Origin: Brachynemurus nebulosus
Lineage: Eukaryota; Arthropoda; Insecta; Neuroptera; Myrmeleontidae
Reading direction: 5' to 3'
NCBI GenBank assembly: GCA_035578155.1
Contig: JAPWDM010000001.1
Coordinates: forward strand, 90,905,024-90,969,023
DNA length: 64,000 nt
Shown: piece after piece, positions 51,001 to 62,202 of the stretch
How positions within the stretch are numbered: the first letter of the stretch is position 1
Layout of the letters: the number at the start of each line of letters is the position of its first letter
The notes under the pieces: model-generated
Told to the model about the DNA's origin: nothing
The model's database searches: none
The model's input: the letters and a program-made list of their open reading frames with translations, nothing else
Made by a program: the position numbers and the translations under genes

Positions 51001-51958
51001 TACATATTTAGTCAAACTTCGAAAATTTTTTTACTAACAATAATAAACAATTTTTTTCATGTTCTTATAGTACACTGTAAATTCAATTATGTTAAAACAT
51101 TCAATAAAAATTATTAGAAGGAAATTTTATATATTTCTGTAAATATTTATATATAAAATTATCCACAGTATTATTTTTTTATTATTATTTCATTTTAAAG
51201 CAAGTTGGACAACTAGAGAAGTATCAATTTAACTTTAATTTAACATTTTTTGGGAAAAATTTTTATTAGAAAATAACCCAGTGTGGATTTTTGGTGTCCT
51301 TGTAATTTATTTTTATTATAGAATTGAGAAACAATATTTTTCAATTTAAACCATTCGAGTGCAGCTTAAAAATGTCAAAATGATTAATGACCTTAAAAAT
51401 ATAGTCTTGTCTTTTGTTGCAAGATATATTTCCCTCTTTGTTTCCTTTGGCATGTTAACATGCCAATGGCACTGAATCGGTTAAACTGATATATTCCACC
51501 TGACTCGCACGGATAATACGCTACTAGTCAGGTGACGTATACATACAGTGTACTATTGTATAATATACATATGTATACATATTATATGCATGTGAAAAAT
51601 ACATACATACAATCAAATATGTTGGCGATGTTGGCTGATATACTGTAGGTGACTATAGCCAGAGGTAACTTCTAATGAATGCGCTCTTTCATCCGATATT
51701 TTTATATTAATAAACCAATACGTACATATGTACCTAGTCATATATATTATGTAGGTATATAGAAAGAAAGTTGTTACATACAACTTTTGAAAAATGTTAA
51801 TAATCTTTCGCTATACCCTACATATTTATGTGAATCACTAATAACGTTAGCATTATACATTCCTTTTTTGAAATCTCATAATAAAAATGTCTATTATGTT
51901 GCTAAAGCGTATATGTATGTAGAAAAGTCTTTCAATTTCACTCTAAATAAAGAATATA
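45038..51958. other. Long AT-rich noncoding stretch
   Basis: About 6.9 kb with no gene, RNA or clear transposon end. An A-run of about 24 bases lies near 46981. TACATATGTA-type palindromic runs are frequent at 48400-48850 and 51540-51780. Short open frames (for example 47239-47469 minus and 49124-49309 plus) have no recognisable features. Introns or distant regulatory DNA cannot be excluded. Confidence 0.5.
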
Positions 51959-52437
51959 CAATATAATCTCAGTTAACCAAACAGCAGTATGACGCAAAAA
52001 ATTGTCCGACTAACAGAGGTGTCCGCTTAACAGGGGCAGAGTGAATAATAGCATTAAATAATGTAGTATTAATAAGTAATTTTAAATTTCATAATTTTTT
52101 TACATTTTTTATTTCAAATCAATTTTATGAATGAATTTAGGCACTTATATACAAAAATATACCGTTTACAAATGCATCGGTCACATTAAAATTATTGTCA
52201 ACAAGTTAAAACATGAACAATTATACTTGACCTGTATAGTCCGGTTAATGGAGGTAATAATGTACTAAACAATATGTCTTCGTCAAAAAATATTATATCC
52301 GTGTCCGGTTAACAGAGGGTCAGCTTAAGGGTGTTGAATGCATTGATTTTAGTATAGCATGCCACCGTTATAAAAAATTTGTCCGACTATAGGAGGGGTC
52401 CGGTTAAGAGAGGTGTCCGTAATCAGAGGTTCTATTG
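51959..52437. mobile_element. Tigger/pogo-like MITE
   Basis: 479 bp. The left end CAATATAATCTCAGTTAACC and the right end CAGAGGTTCTATTG are imperfect inverted copies, flanked by TA. The interior repeats GTCCGRYTAACAGAGG-type phrases about five times. The TA duplication and 'AACCTCTG' ends fit the pogo/Tigger group. Confidence 0.65.
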
Positions 52438-52919
52438 TATAAATATGTGATATGTTTTACCGTAGCTATTTGGTCTCAGTTTCCATAAAATAGATAAGCT
52501 AAAATATAACCAAAAATAACGTTCTCACGTTTTTCCCCTCTAACTCTGTTTCATGTAACAAGTATGCAAGCAAATAAAATAAAAATGACGGCATCAAATG
52601 CGGACAGAGTGGGATAATATGTAGTAAGAAAAAATTCAATTTTCTATAATTGCATTATAACGGACTTCACAGTTTCCTTTACTGTTCATTTTTTACAATT
52701 TGAACTTCACTGTAGCTGGAACTATGAATGAATAATTATTGTATTATATTGTTCGTGTATAGATCAGACTACCACACATAACTACTAGACTAGCATGAAG
52801 ATTAAGCGGATATATACAGTTGTAGTGAACGAAATGACGACATTTTCTCGATTATTATTTTTCAACAACAAAATAAACATTTATTTAAAAATGTTGTTAA
52901 TTGAAAAAATTATCAAACA

Positions 52920-52991
52920 GGATCGGCTGGGAATCGAACCCAGAATCTCCTGGTAACTAACCAAGTGTCTTCGCCACTAGACCAACGATCC
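52920..52991 (-). tRNA. tRNA-Thr(AGT)-like sequence, copy 1
   Basis: The 72 nt fold as a cloverleaf. Acceptor is GGATCGT/CCGATCC (last pair mismatched). D stem is GTCT/AGAC, anticodon stem CTTGG/CCAGG with loop TTAGTTA (anticodon AGT, Thr), and T arm CTGGG-TTCGATT-CCCAG. TTTTTT follows about 10 nt downstream, as expected of a Pol III terminator. The mismatch and the nearby diverged copies leave open whether it is a working gene, a pseudogene or the head of a SINE. Confidence 0.6.
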
Positions 52992-53048
52992 TCTGTTCGA
53001 CAGCCACCCCAGTCCGACAACCATTGTGACTGAAAAAATTATCAAACT

Positions 53049-53098
53049 GGATCGGCTGGGAATTGAACCCAGGATTTCCTGGTAACTAGCCAGGTGTA
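53049..53098 (-). pseudogene. tRNA-Thr-like fragment
   Basis: Only the 3' part remains: anticodon arm (CCTGGCTAGTTACCAGG), T arm with TTCAATT, and the acceptor 3' strand. The 3' flank GTTTGATAATTTTTTCA is the same as that of the two longer copies. Confidence 0.7.
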
Positions 53099-53150
53099 AT
53101 GCTTCACAAGCACTCGATAATATTTGAAATTTAAAATTGTAACTTTTGCT
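53096..53150 (+). repeat. Direct repeat beside tRNA-like fragment, copy 1
   Basis: TAATGCTTCACAAGCACTCG followed by ATAATATTTGAAATT. Recurs at 53457-53511 as TAATGTTTCAAAAGCACTCG. Confidence 0.6.
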
Positions 53151-53220
53151 CGCATTAGAGAGATCACCAATACACATAAGTGGTTGAATGGTTGTCTGAC
53201 TGGGGTGGTTGTCGAATACA

Positions 53221-53292
53221 GGATCGTTGGCCTAGTGGCGAAGACGCCTGGCTAGTTACCGGGAGATCCTGGGTTCGATTTCCAGCCGATCC
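53221..53292 (+). tRNA. tRNA-Thr(AGT)-like sequence, copy 2
   Basis: 72 nt, inverted relative to copy 1 and about 90 percent identical. Anticodon stem CCTGG/CCGGG with loop CTAGTTA (AGT). T arm CTGGG/TCCAG has one G-U pair. The D stem has one mismatch (GCCT/AGAC), and the last acceptor pair is mismatched as in copy 1. About 30 bp of 5' flank (TTGTCTGACTGGGGTGG) and the T-run 3' flank are conserved between the copies. That argues for segmental duplication rather than separate retroposition. Confidence 0.6.
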
Positions 53293-53456
53293 AGTTTGAT
53301 AATTTTTTCAATCACTTTGTGATTATTAATCTACATTCGGATTTTGGTCATACTAACCAAAGAAATCGAGTGCTTAAAGTTTCAGCTTAGTTGAGCGATA
53401 AGTGAACATAGGAATACTGCGTATGTTTAAATGCGACCAAAAGTTCGTCATACGTA

Positions 53457-53511
53457 GTAATGTTTCAAAAGCACTCGGTAATATTTGAAATTGAAAATTA
53501 AAAATTGTTAA
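53457..53511 (+). repeat. Direct repeat beside tRNA-like copy 2
   Basis: Partner of 53096-53150. Confidence 0.6.
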
Positions 53512-53589
53512 TTGTTGTGTACATGCTTTGAGATACTTGTCAAATTTTTTTCAAAGAAAAATATTTGAAAGTAGCGGAACTATAGCTGC

Positions 53590-53690
53590 GTTCTGAAAGC
53601 GCCTTTTTTGGATATTGCTAGTGGTGGACATGATAATTCAAGAACGGTTCATCCAAAATTGAAAATTTTATATCTTCAAATATTTCTTGT
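53590..53690 (+). repeat. Dispersed repeat fragment
   Basis: GGACATGATAATTCAAGAAC and GGTTCATCC match, in inverted orientation, GGATGAACCGTTCTCGAGTT at about 29345-29375. Family unknown. Confidence 0.45.
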
Positions 53691-53777
53691 CTTAAACATC
53701 ACTTTAATAATACGGTAAGGCACGAAATCTAAGACAAGAAGCAGTTTAAGCATGAAATCACTTTAAATATTGTATAA

Positions 53778-53845
53778 AAGTCTGTTACAAGTACGAGGAA
53801 GCTGTGTGACATACTTCATTGCCAGCGTATTTTAGATTTCATATT
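53778..53845 (+). repeat. Dispersed repeat fragment, copy 2
   Basis: Matches 129-194 (GTACGAGGAAGCTGTGTG, CATTGCCAGCGTATTTT). Confidence 0.6.
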
Positions 53846-54717
53846 ATATTGCTCTAAATGAAAAAGAAAATTTAATCACTTAAATAGAGGCGTACCTCAA
53901 GTTATTGACGATTTAACTTATGTCCACTGATCGCAGTTTTCCTCGAGTTATAGACAAACCATACGTATGTACGCATTGTCGCAGTACCACACCGCACGTA
54001 TGACTTTGAGTACATACATATATAGTTTGCCTATAAGTTGAGGTAAAGTACGATAAGTGATAATAAGTTAAACCGTCAATAATTCGAGTGACGACTGTAA
54101 GAGAATTTATAAATAAACCTCTTTTCAGATACAATTGATCATGAGTTTTCGTTAAAAATTAAATAATTCTTATATTCGAAACAAATCAATCTTCTATTCT
54201 TTTCTAAAAATAAACTGCAAATTTAAAATTTACATAAATGCAATAATAAAACAGATAAAGCCAAGAAAACGGAAATTATTTAAATTCAAAGTGACGACGC
54301 ATGGTTAAATTTAACTGAAATGAACCATAAATCCACTTAAATATCGAATTTTTAGTATGCTTTCTATTCAGGAATGGTAACGGTGCACTTCTACTGGTGT
54401 GTTGTCGAGAAAATAGGTGAGTATAATCATTTGTTTTCAATGCATGTTTTAAAACTAATCCGAGCAAATCTATTCTAAACGTTTGGTTTCAAATGAACCT
54501 TAGGATTAGGGGGAAAGAAAACTTATACAGATAATCAATACTACATATTCCGCCCTCTCCCCACATGTTCTGTGGTTTACAAAAATACTTTTATATACGT
54601 ACTTATTTCAGTTTATTCTTTTAATTTTATGCAGTGTTTTGCAATAAAATCTATACATAGGATAAACCCAAGTGGGATTTGAAAAAAAAACTTTCAGTTT
54701 TAATTACAAACTTTAAC

Positions 54718-54953
54718 GTGAAAGCCCCCATTATGGAACGGTATCTAATACTGGAACAGTTTCGACATTTACATATTAATGAAGTTATTTCTGAAAGAAA
54801 CGTCTGATAACAAAAATTATTATTAATAGAATGATTGTTTTTCAATTTAAATTCACCTCACATTTAATGTTTCCTTACTTAATTAAAGAAATAAATATGT
54901 AAATGTCAAAACTGTTCCAGTATTAGATACTGTTCCATAATGGGGGCTTTTAC
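54718..54953. mobile_element. Short MITE with about 57-bp terminal inverted repeats
   Basis: 236 bp. The arms share AAAGCCCCCATTATGGAAC, TATCTAATACTGGAACAG and GACATTTACATATT with only about 4 differences. The remaining centre is about 120 bp of AT-rich DNA. High arm identity suggests recent origin or correction. Confidence 0.85.
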
Positions 54954-55217
54954 ATTATATCACAATAATTCTTTTAGATAAAAAGATTTATTATTACAAT
55001 ATATTTACAAAAAATTTTTTTTAATAAATCAAAAAGTATTGTAAATCTGTTTTTAAATCCCCACTTTCAGTACAGGAAAGTACATATAGAAACATCAGAT
55101 GGACAAGCAGAAAGACATGACAAAATTATAGCCCTTATACCGGACCCGAGTTCCGGGGCAACAGCCGTGGCTGCCACCTCCTATTTTGTGGGGCCTGACT
55201 AAGTAAGTCCACTAGAG

Positions 55218-55365
55218 CAGTGGTTCTCAAACTTTTTGGTTCGCTGCACCCCTCTGCACTTCAAAATTTCAGAAGCCCCCAAAATATGTATAAATGTTTT
55301 TGCGACCCGCTTATATGGTTTTTCCGACAACCTTAGGGTTCTGACCTCCACTTTGAGAATCACTG
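55218..55365. mobile_element. hAT-type MITE
   Basis: 148 bp from CAGTGGTTCTCAAACTTTTT to CCACTTTGAGAATCACTG. The flanks CACTAGAG (55210-55217) and CACTAGAA (55366-55373) are an 8-bp duplication with one difference. The end sequence is a classic hAT terminus. Confidence 0.85.
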
Positions 55366-55387
55366 CACTAGAAATTACCTTGGAAGG

Positions 55388-56079
55388 AGTGGGGTAACTT
55401 TAGTATATAGCGAAATTTTCTGCTTATGAATATCCCACCAGACGCGCTTTTAATTCGCTAACAAGCACCATTACCGTACTATACGACAGCTGCTGCCATC
55501 TAGCGGTGCTGATTTGATGTTGTGGTTGCAGTGAATTCTGAAGAGGAAACGATTTGTTTTACACCTCAATTTTTTCAGTTTACATTTCGTTGAAAACTCA
55601 TATCTCACTACCGTCAGATATATGTTTTGATTTTGTACTTGTTTTGCAATAAATTCCCGCTTTCATTGACATTTTTAATTATTTTAATTTCTGACCTCAA
55701 AAATATTTCAACACTTGATGGGGTAACATACCAAAGTTGAAGAACTCTGGGATAGCCTGACGAAACGTCCTGACAACTAGATCACAACTACATCGGATAT
55801 TTACCCTACTGATACCGGAATCGTTCTAAAAAGGTTGCTCTCCGGAGGATTGATTGAATCTATTTCTTCCATGTTAGCTGTCAAAATTTTCCATGTAAAC
55901 ATTCTATGAAATCAATTAACAGCAAAAAAACGCTTTTGTAATTAATATGTATTAATGTTTACTTTTTTTTTAGGGGGTCCTAAATGAACACACACATGGA
56001 TAACATTGGTACCTACATACTTATTTTTATTTTGTTGGTTTCTAAACAAAAACAGCTGTTGTCTCAAAGTTACCCCAAT
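55388..56079. mobile_element. Possible decayed element with GGGTAACTTT ends
   Basis: GTGGGGTAACTTTAG at the left and CAAAGTTACCCCAATC at the right are inverted. Only about 12 bases match, so the call is weak. The 65-residue open frame at 55984-56181 overlaps the right end. Confidence 0.3.
55493..55509 (-). promoter_or_regulatory. CTCF-like motif
   Basis: Minus strand reads CCGCTAGATGGCAGC, close to the conserved CTCF core CCASYAGRKGGCRS. One motif match in a 64-kb window can arise by chance. Confidence 0.3.
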
Positions 56080-56181
56080 CAACGGGGCAAAATTAGGACA
56101 ACTTTGGAGAACGATAATAAGATCATCACTGCTCACAGAGTAAAACTGCGTCCACATTTTGACACAAGAGTGAACAATTAA

Positions 56182-58378
56182 TACAAAATCCCGATTTCAG
56201 CAAATTAATTGAACAAGTCTTGAATTGAGCTGTGAAAAACTGGAGAAAGTGTCCCAAAGTAATCCAAGTCTACGATACATCAAATACATACATGTACATA
56301 TTTAACATGAGTAAATAACTGGAAAAATTAAATAGTGATATTCAATTAAGTTCAAATTTTCTTTTTCTATGTATTTACGATCATCAGTATACATAATATT
56401 AATTCACATCAAGATTACGTAATGTGTATTTATCATGGAAATGTAGAGTATTTTCATAGTTAAATAACTTGGCGTGAGTAAGACGCCTGAATAGCATGCT
56501 TGGTAGCATACAAATTGCTTCGATTATTATTTATATTAAAAACAGAATTTTTAATAACGATAGAGTAAATTTATTAACTGTGCGGAAGAATATGTATGAC
56601 ATACTATACATATACCTACATGAAAAATTATTTATTCAGAACTGCTTTCGAGGCTGATATACAATTAAACTTTCTGTTTTACAAATTATCCTGAATCCTG
56701 ACATTATTCAATGTAGTCTGACAATATAAAATAATTACTTCCTAACAATTTTAATTGTATTTCACCTGACGTAAAAATGATGGTGTAAAAACCGAAAGTC
56801 AACTCGTACATAATTTTTTTACATTTACGATTTTTACAAAGTAAACTCTTCTTAAGTTAATTATTTAAAAAGTGCTATATTTAGTATGTAAGCACTTCGT
56901 TTACTTTTAAAATAATCACGTACTGATTGTGAATGAGGGAGACTAATTTTAATTATCTACTTGCTCTATTATTGAAATTTTCTGTCGCGACTGGCAAGCA
57001 CTGCCTCACTGAACAACCATATTTTATTCTGTTACGTACCAGCACCGACTTAATGAACTTATTTTAATTACTTAAGAAAATGGGTGAGGCACGCATCATT
57101 AGGAAATCCGTTTCGTATTTTATTTTCTTTTTCTTTTTTAAAAAGAGAAGACTGATATAAGAGGAGAAACTAATTGTTGCTTATTTAACATTAATAAAAC
57201 ATATTTTTTCTTCTCTTGTTTCATTTTCAGTGATGTGTAGAAAGAAAAAAATAAATCATCAAACGACTTACTTTTTTAATCTTCATTTCAAAAAGAAAAA
57301 AGAAAATTTTTTATATTTATTGAAAACTAATTAATAAACTTTCATTTAAAAGTATGTGAAATTTTAAGAAAAATTTTTTTTTGTATTTATTTTTATTTTG
57401 CCTTTGGCTAATATTGTGAGAAAAATATTATACGTACATTTGATTTGGTACGTAACAAATTAGTAATTGTTTTTAAGCACAACAGAGAAGACTAAAACAA
57501 TAAACTAAAGGATGTTTTACAAAATGTATGTTCACAAATACGTTTTATAGAAAACAGATTTTGAAAAACTTAACATCCATATATTGCGTATTATAAACTT
57601 GAAACTTAACACCGAATATCTCTTCCAAAAGATTGTAATGGCCGTACGCATTTTTTAGATCATTGTATTGGTAATATAAAGCTAGAAATTATAGAACATT
57701 ATTTTATATTTACAGATCATTTTATAAATTTTAATACTGATAACGTTTATGAAACCGGATTAGAGATATTAGTTGATGATTTGAATTTAAGGCTTTACAT
57801 CACTTTCGAAAAAAAATTCACCATTATTTTTTGATCTGTTAAAGATGATCCCTTAATCATTCTTTAGTCATTAGGACGATCTGATTACAAATTTTCGCTG
57901 ACAAGTTTTGAAGTGCAAACTTCTATAGCAAGAGTTATTCTGCGTGAGTGTTTAATAAAATCTGTAATGTGGGAGTGTAACAAAATCTGTAATAAGAGAG
58001 TGTAAACGGAAATGATTTGGTTGTAGTGAAATTTGTAATGGTTGTTAGGTGAAACAAATGCAAGTTGGTCATTGTTTAGTTGTTAATATTTTATATTTTT
58101 CAAATTATATAGTTTATCCCAACACTCTCAATCTCACTCATTATTTATTGTAAGCTTTTATTAGCCCCAAATTGGTATATGTAGTAATTGTGTTGTAGGA
58201 TGTCACTGTCTATATAGAAATTTCATATTTAATGATTTTTTTCTTTAATAGATAATAAAAAAAATACATAGCTCATTAGATAAATCTTGCAATACAGCCA
58301 TATTTATTAAAGCTTTTCAAAATAATTCAATACAATACAATACAATTCAATACAATACAAGTCACAGCTTGTACACTT
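56182..58378. other. AT-rich noncoding DNA
   Basis: No gene, RNA or transposon end seen. A short AATAC-type simple repeat is at about 58326-58360. Confidence 0.5.
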
Positions 58379-58470
58379 ACAAGGAAAAGTTTTAAACTGT
58401 CAATTCGCAATTTTAATGAAACTGTATACGTGTAGTACCTACAAGAAAAAATAACGGAACCGTATTTGTT
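58379..58470 (+). pseudogene. Mariner 3'-end fragment, inverted copy
   Basis: AAGGAAAAGTTTTAAACTGT through CAATTCGCAATTTT and ACGTGTAGTACC is about 80 percent identical to the inverted 3' end of the mariner relic at 58935-59025. Only the last codons of the transposase and the element end are present. Confidence 0.65.
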
Positions 58471-58612
58471 TTATCTGCCACGGTCGCCATTTAAGGGATA
58501 AAATCTCCCCTCAAAGTTAGGGAAAAATTTCAATTTTGCTTCATTGAAAACTACGGCAGATAGAGAAAAATTTCAAATTGACACAACACTTTATTTTTAG
58601 AGAGCTTTCTAC

Positions 58613-58614
<2 letters not shown>

Positions 58615-58677
<63 letters not shown>
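58615..58677. repeat. (TA)n microsatellite
   Basis: 63 bp, followed by TTTGGTAAAAT as at the tract near position 45-102. Confidence 0.95.
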
Positions 58678-58679
<2 letters not shown>

Positions 58680-58993
58680 GTAAAATTTAGGGTAAATTTT
58701 GGAATAGAGTCGATATGTTTTAAATTTGAATTGCATATATGAAAACTACGTGAAAAATACAAGTTTACCAGTATTTGCTTAAAGTTGTAATTTAAAGCCT
58801 AAAGTCCAAAAACTGGAAGGCTAATTAATAGTTTTACTCACAATCAGCAAAGTAATAATTTTTTAATAAGGTTTTCAATACGTGAATCACCTTGTAATTA
58901 TACTGTCGAAATTAACTGGCGAAAATACATGAATAAAAACCTTTAATTAGGTTATTTTGGCTTGTACTACACGTATTCGAAGTTTCATCAAAA

Positions 58994-59590
58994 TTACGAA
59001 TTGACACTTCGAAACCTTTCCTTGTTAGTCATACGTAAAAGCCAACTGTCAAAAATATCGTGCCATTTTTCTTCTGGCAGTTCTGAACACACTTGATCCC
59101 ACGCCTCCAGTAGCTCGGAATCGCTCGCAAACTTACAGCCTTTCAGCTAGTGGTTCACAATCGGGAACAAAGCGAAGTTACAGGGAGCAAGATCTGGACT
59201 GTAGGCAGGATGTTCAAGCACTTTAATGCCAATGTTCTCTATAAACTCAACTGTTTCATGGGCTCGAAGAGCAGAAATTTTATCGTAGTGAAAATGCCAG
59301 GTATCCATTCTTGAGTTTGGACGAATCTCTTTAAGTTTTTGAACAACTTTAGGCAAACATTCATTGACATATCAAGAGGTCTATACTACGTGCGCTAACT
59401 ATTCAAAACAACTCATTTATCCTCCTTTATTAATAACTCGACTTTTGCTACGTTTTCCGGAGTAGTTGCTTTAACAAGACGACCGGACCTTAGAGCATCA
59501 CTAACACTGAAACTACCACGCTCAAATTCACGATACCACCGGTACACAGTTGCGTGATGAGGACACTTTTCTTTGAACACGGGTTTTCAT
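58994..59590 (-). pseudogene. Mariner transposase relic, internally deleted and inactive
   Basis: Three pieces of a mariner-family (Tc1/mariner, DDD) transposase remain. The first is an N-terminal DNA-binding part (HATVYRWYREFERGSFS, SGRLVKATTPENVAKVE), ending at a stop near 59414. The second is a catalytic part with FHYDK and HPAYSPDLAPCNFALFP. The third, after a further stop, is a C-terminal piece (AWDQVCSELPEEKW). From the Asp of HYDK to the residue after APC there are 34 residues, the D34D spacing of mariners. The last position is Asn here instead of Asp, so the active site is broken as well. The total is about 600 bp against about 1 kb for an intact gene. Subfamily not assigned. Confidence 0.85.
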
Positions 59591-59818
59591 TTCCTATACA
59601 CATTCAGAGAAAAAAATTAATTTGATTTATAACTTTCATATTTACAGCGTATAATTAGAGAATCTAAGATATCTGTGACATATTTCATACAAAAAAGGAA
59701 GAATATTATGTGTGTGTGAAGTTAGCCTCGCACTTTTTGAAATTTGAACTTTTTTTTAAAAATCATTACAGATCTTTAAAAATCAGTGTGTTGCGCAATG
59801 TATTAGTCTGAGGTAGCG

Positions 59819-60190
59819 ATGAGCAAAATTAGTCTTGGTCTTGCAGTCTTGTCTTGGTCTTGCATTTTTTGCAAGACCACGGCCAAGACCAAGACTATGC
59901 ATACCAAGAGCAAGACCAAGACCAAGACTATAAGACCAATACCAAGACTCAAGTGAGCAAGACCAAGACAATAGCAAGAAAAAAGCAAGACTCTTGGTAA
60001 ATTATTTAAATAGTTTAAAAGTATAATTAATACCGTAAAGAGAGAAAATTCTGATTTTAGAAGGAAAAAATTCGCTAATAAAAAAATGCAAGAAAGTGCA
60101 AGATTCTTTAGCGATACCAAGACCAAGATTCTTAATGCAAGAACAAGACCAAGACTGCTAAGTCTTGGTCTTGGTCTTGCATTTGCTCAT
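59819..60190. mobile_element. Element rich in CTTGGT/ACCAAG repeats
   Basis: 372 bp from ATGAGCAAAATT to ATTTGCTCAT (inverted ends). TCTTGG / CCAAGA hexamer-like repeats are in both orientations beside each end and through the left half, with AT-rich DNA from about 60000 to 60100. Open frames of 64 and 107 residues are low-complexity artefacts. Confidence 0.65.
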
Positions 60191-61254
60191 GAGGAAATTT
60201 TGTCAATTGGAAAAAGGCCCATCTAGCACAATTCGGTACAACCAAAAGAAGCTCGAAAATGCCAAAATTTTAATTTCTCCCCACTCCTTTAAACAAATTT
60301 GAAGCTAAATTTTACGTTTTAGGCATGAAGTTTATAAACCTTGACTAACACAACTAAGGACAACTAGCAGAATTCGATTATCCATCGCGAGCAACAACTA
60401 TTTACAGAGACCCGAAGGCAAATAAGTCATAGTGAATTCCAACCAATAGGACACTACACGGCGTTTTGTCTTCGAAGAAAGTACTGGTTTTATGTACGAC
60501 CAAAAAGGAGAAAAAAAATCAGATAATTTAAGGTATCACCACAGATGATTATGTACTCAATGTAATAAAAAATTATCAATGTGTATAAATAAGTAAAAAG
60601 AAATGTGTAGTTTACTCTGCTTTTACAAATTTTTCGTCAGTTTTTTATTATTAGATTTTTAGTGTTTCCACCGTTTCTATAATCACGTATCCAATGAATT
60701 AAAGAACATTTCCGGTAACATTTAAAATTATATAATTACTTTAAAATTTCAGTTGAATGTTTACTGCTCCAAAATTCAGTTAAGATTTGATTGAGCTTTG
60801 TATCTATATGGTAAAGGGGAAAAATCCAAAAAACTTACTGTGCCCAAATTTGTAGTAATTAAATTGCAGCAAATTTTTTACACTCATTCATTTAACAAAA
60901 CAGTTGAAAACTGCAGTTCAATGTTTACGGTTTATACATATTTACATGGTAATTTAAATTTATAACAAATTATCCTATTCATAACATCAATATTATAGTG
61001 CTGATCGGGGTGTTGGGAACATTAAGAAAATTTTTGATATTTTTCTGTTCAGTATATAGCAAAACATATAACATTCAACAAACAGTGGAAGCGGTGTATA
61101 TAACGTTTTTAACACTATTCACAGCGCTCCCACGGTTTAAAATATCTTATATGATTGTTCTTAAAATTTCCATTTTACAAAATTTTTGCCAGCACGGTCG
61201 AAAAACACCTAATTTGAACCTAATTCTCCATACCCAAAACACTTTTTTACCTAA
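60191..61254. other. AT-rich noncoding DNA
   Basis: The 110-residue open frame at 60998-61330 has no recognisable domain and runs into a palindrome, so it is not supported. Confidence 0.5.
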
Positions 61255-61288
61255 GGGACGGCTAGGTTTACATAAACCTAGCCGTCCC
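61255..61288. repeat. Perfect palindrome with 16-bp arms
   Basis: GGGACGGCTAGGTTTA and its exact reverse complement, separated by CA. It lies among several ACACCTAATTT direct repeats (61205-61370). Confidence 0.95.
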
Positions 61289-61615
61289 ATTTGTTGTTCC
61301 TGTTTTCTCGAAAACGGTAAGAACACCTAATTTTTATTAACACACCTAATTTACACCTAAAATACACCTACTTTTTATCTACAAATTTTTTGGGATTTTG
61401 CAAATTTTTTTTGGGTATGACTAGCTTTACGGAGGTCTATATTTCCCGAAATAACTCAAAAATAATAGGTATAAAAACACAAAACGATAAACACGTTTTG
61501 AAACGTTACATAGTTTTTTTCAAAACTACGTTTTCCAAAACGGTAGGCAAGATAACACCAGTAATTTTCATTGGATTGAATTGAAATTGTACCTACAGTT
61601 TCTTAAGTAGATTAT

Positions 61616-61771
61616 CTAGGGCGGTACACAAGATTTTTGAAATTAGTTGACAAATATATTTTTATAAGCAAATTAAAGTTGGTTTTTTCGTTGATTTTCA
61701 ATTTTTTTTTTTTAAATGGTGCCGTTTAGCGATACGTCACTATTTTTTAATAATCTTGTGTACCGCTTTAG
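61616..61771. mobile_element. Short MITE
   Basis: 156 bp. The left end CTAGGGCGGTACACAAGAT and the right end ATCTTGTGTACCGCTTTAG are inverted. Noncoding AT-rich centre. Confidence 0.75.
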
Positions 61772-62202
61772 TAAAACTATCCGAAATGATGAAAACATTT
61801 TTTTAAATTTTTTTACTGCTGTTTGAAAATTGTTATATTGCCCACCATGAACTTCTGAAAAACAAAGCGTCTGCGTTCAACCTCCGCCGGCGCCACCACT
61901 TTGTTTTTAAATGGGGGGGGGGGAATTTTTTTTGTGTACTCGAAATCATGCATAATATACCTACTCTAAAAAGTTTTATATTAATTGCGTTATTTGTTAC
62001 AGAGAAAAGAATCCTGGAATAAAACCTTCTTCTCTAACATTTCAAAGAAATGTAACACTATAAACATCGATTTCATATTTAGGACACCGGAAAATGTTTT
62101 GGTAGAACAACCTGAAACAGGATAATCTGAAATCTAAGATGTACTTGACGAAAATTTTGGAAATATGTAACTTTTGTAGAGATAGTTTTGAAAAGAAAAC
62201 AT

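Noticed and set aside
59783..60126. Low-complexity open frames of 64 and 107 residues, minus strand
   Set aside because: They are translations of the CTTGGT repeats and end inside the mobile element.
60998..61330. 110-residue open frame, plus strand
   Set aside because: No family recognised, AT-biased composition, and it reads through a perfect palindrome.
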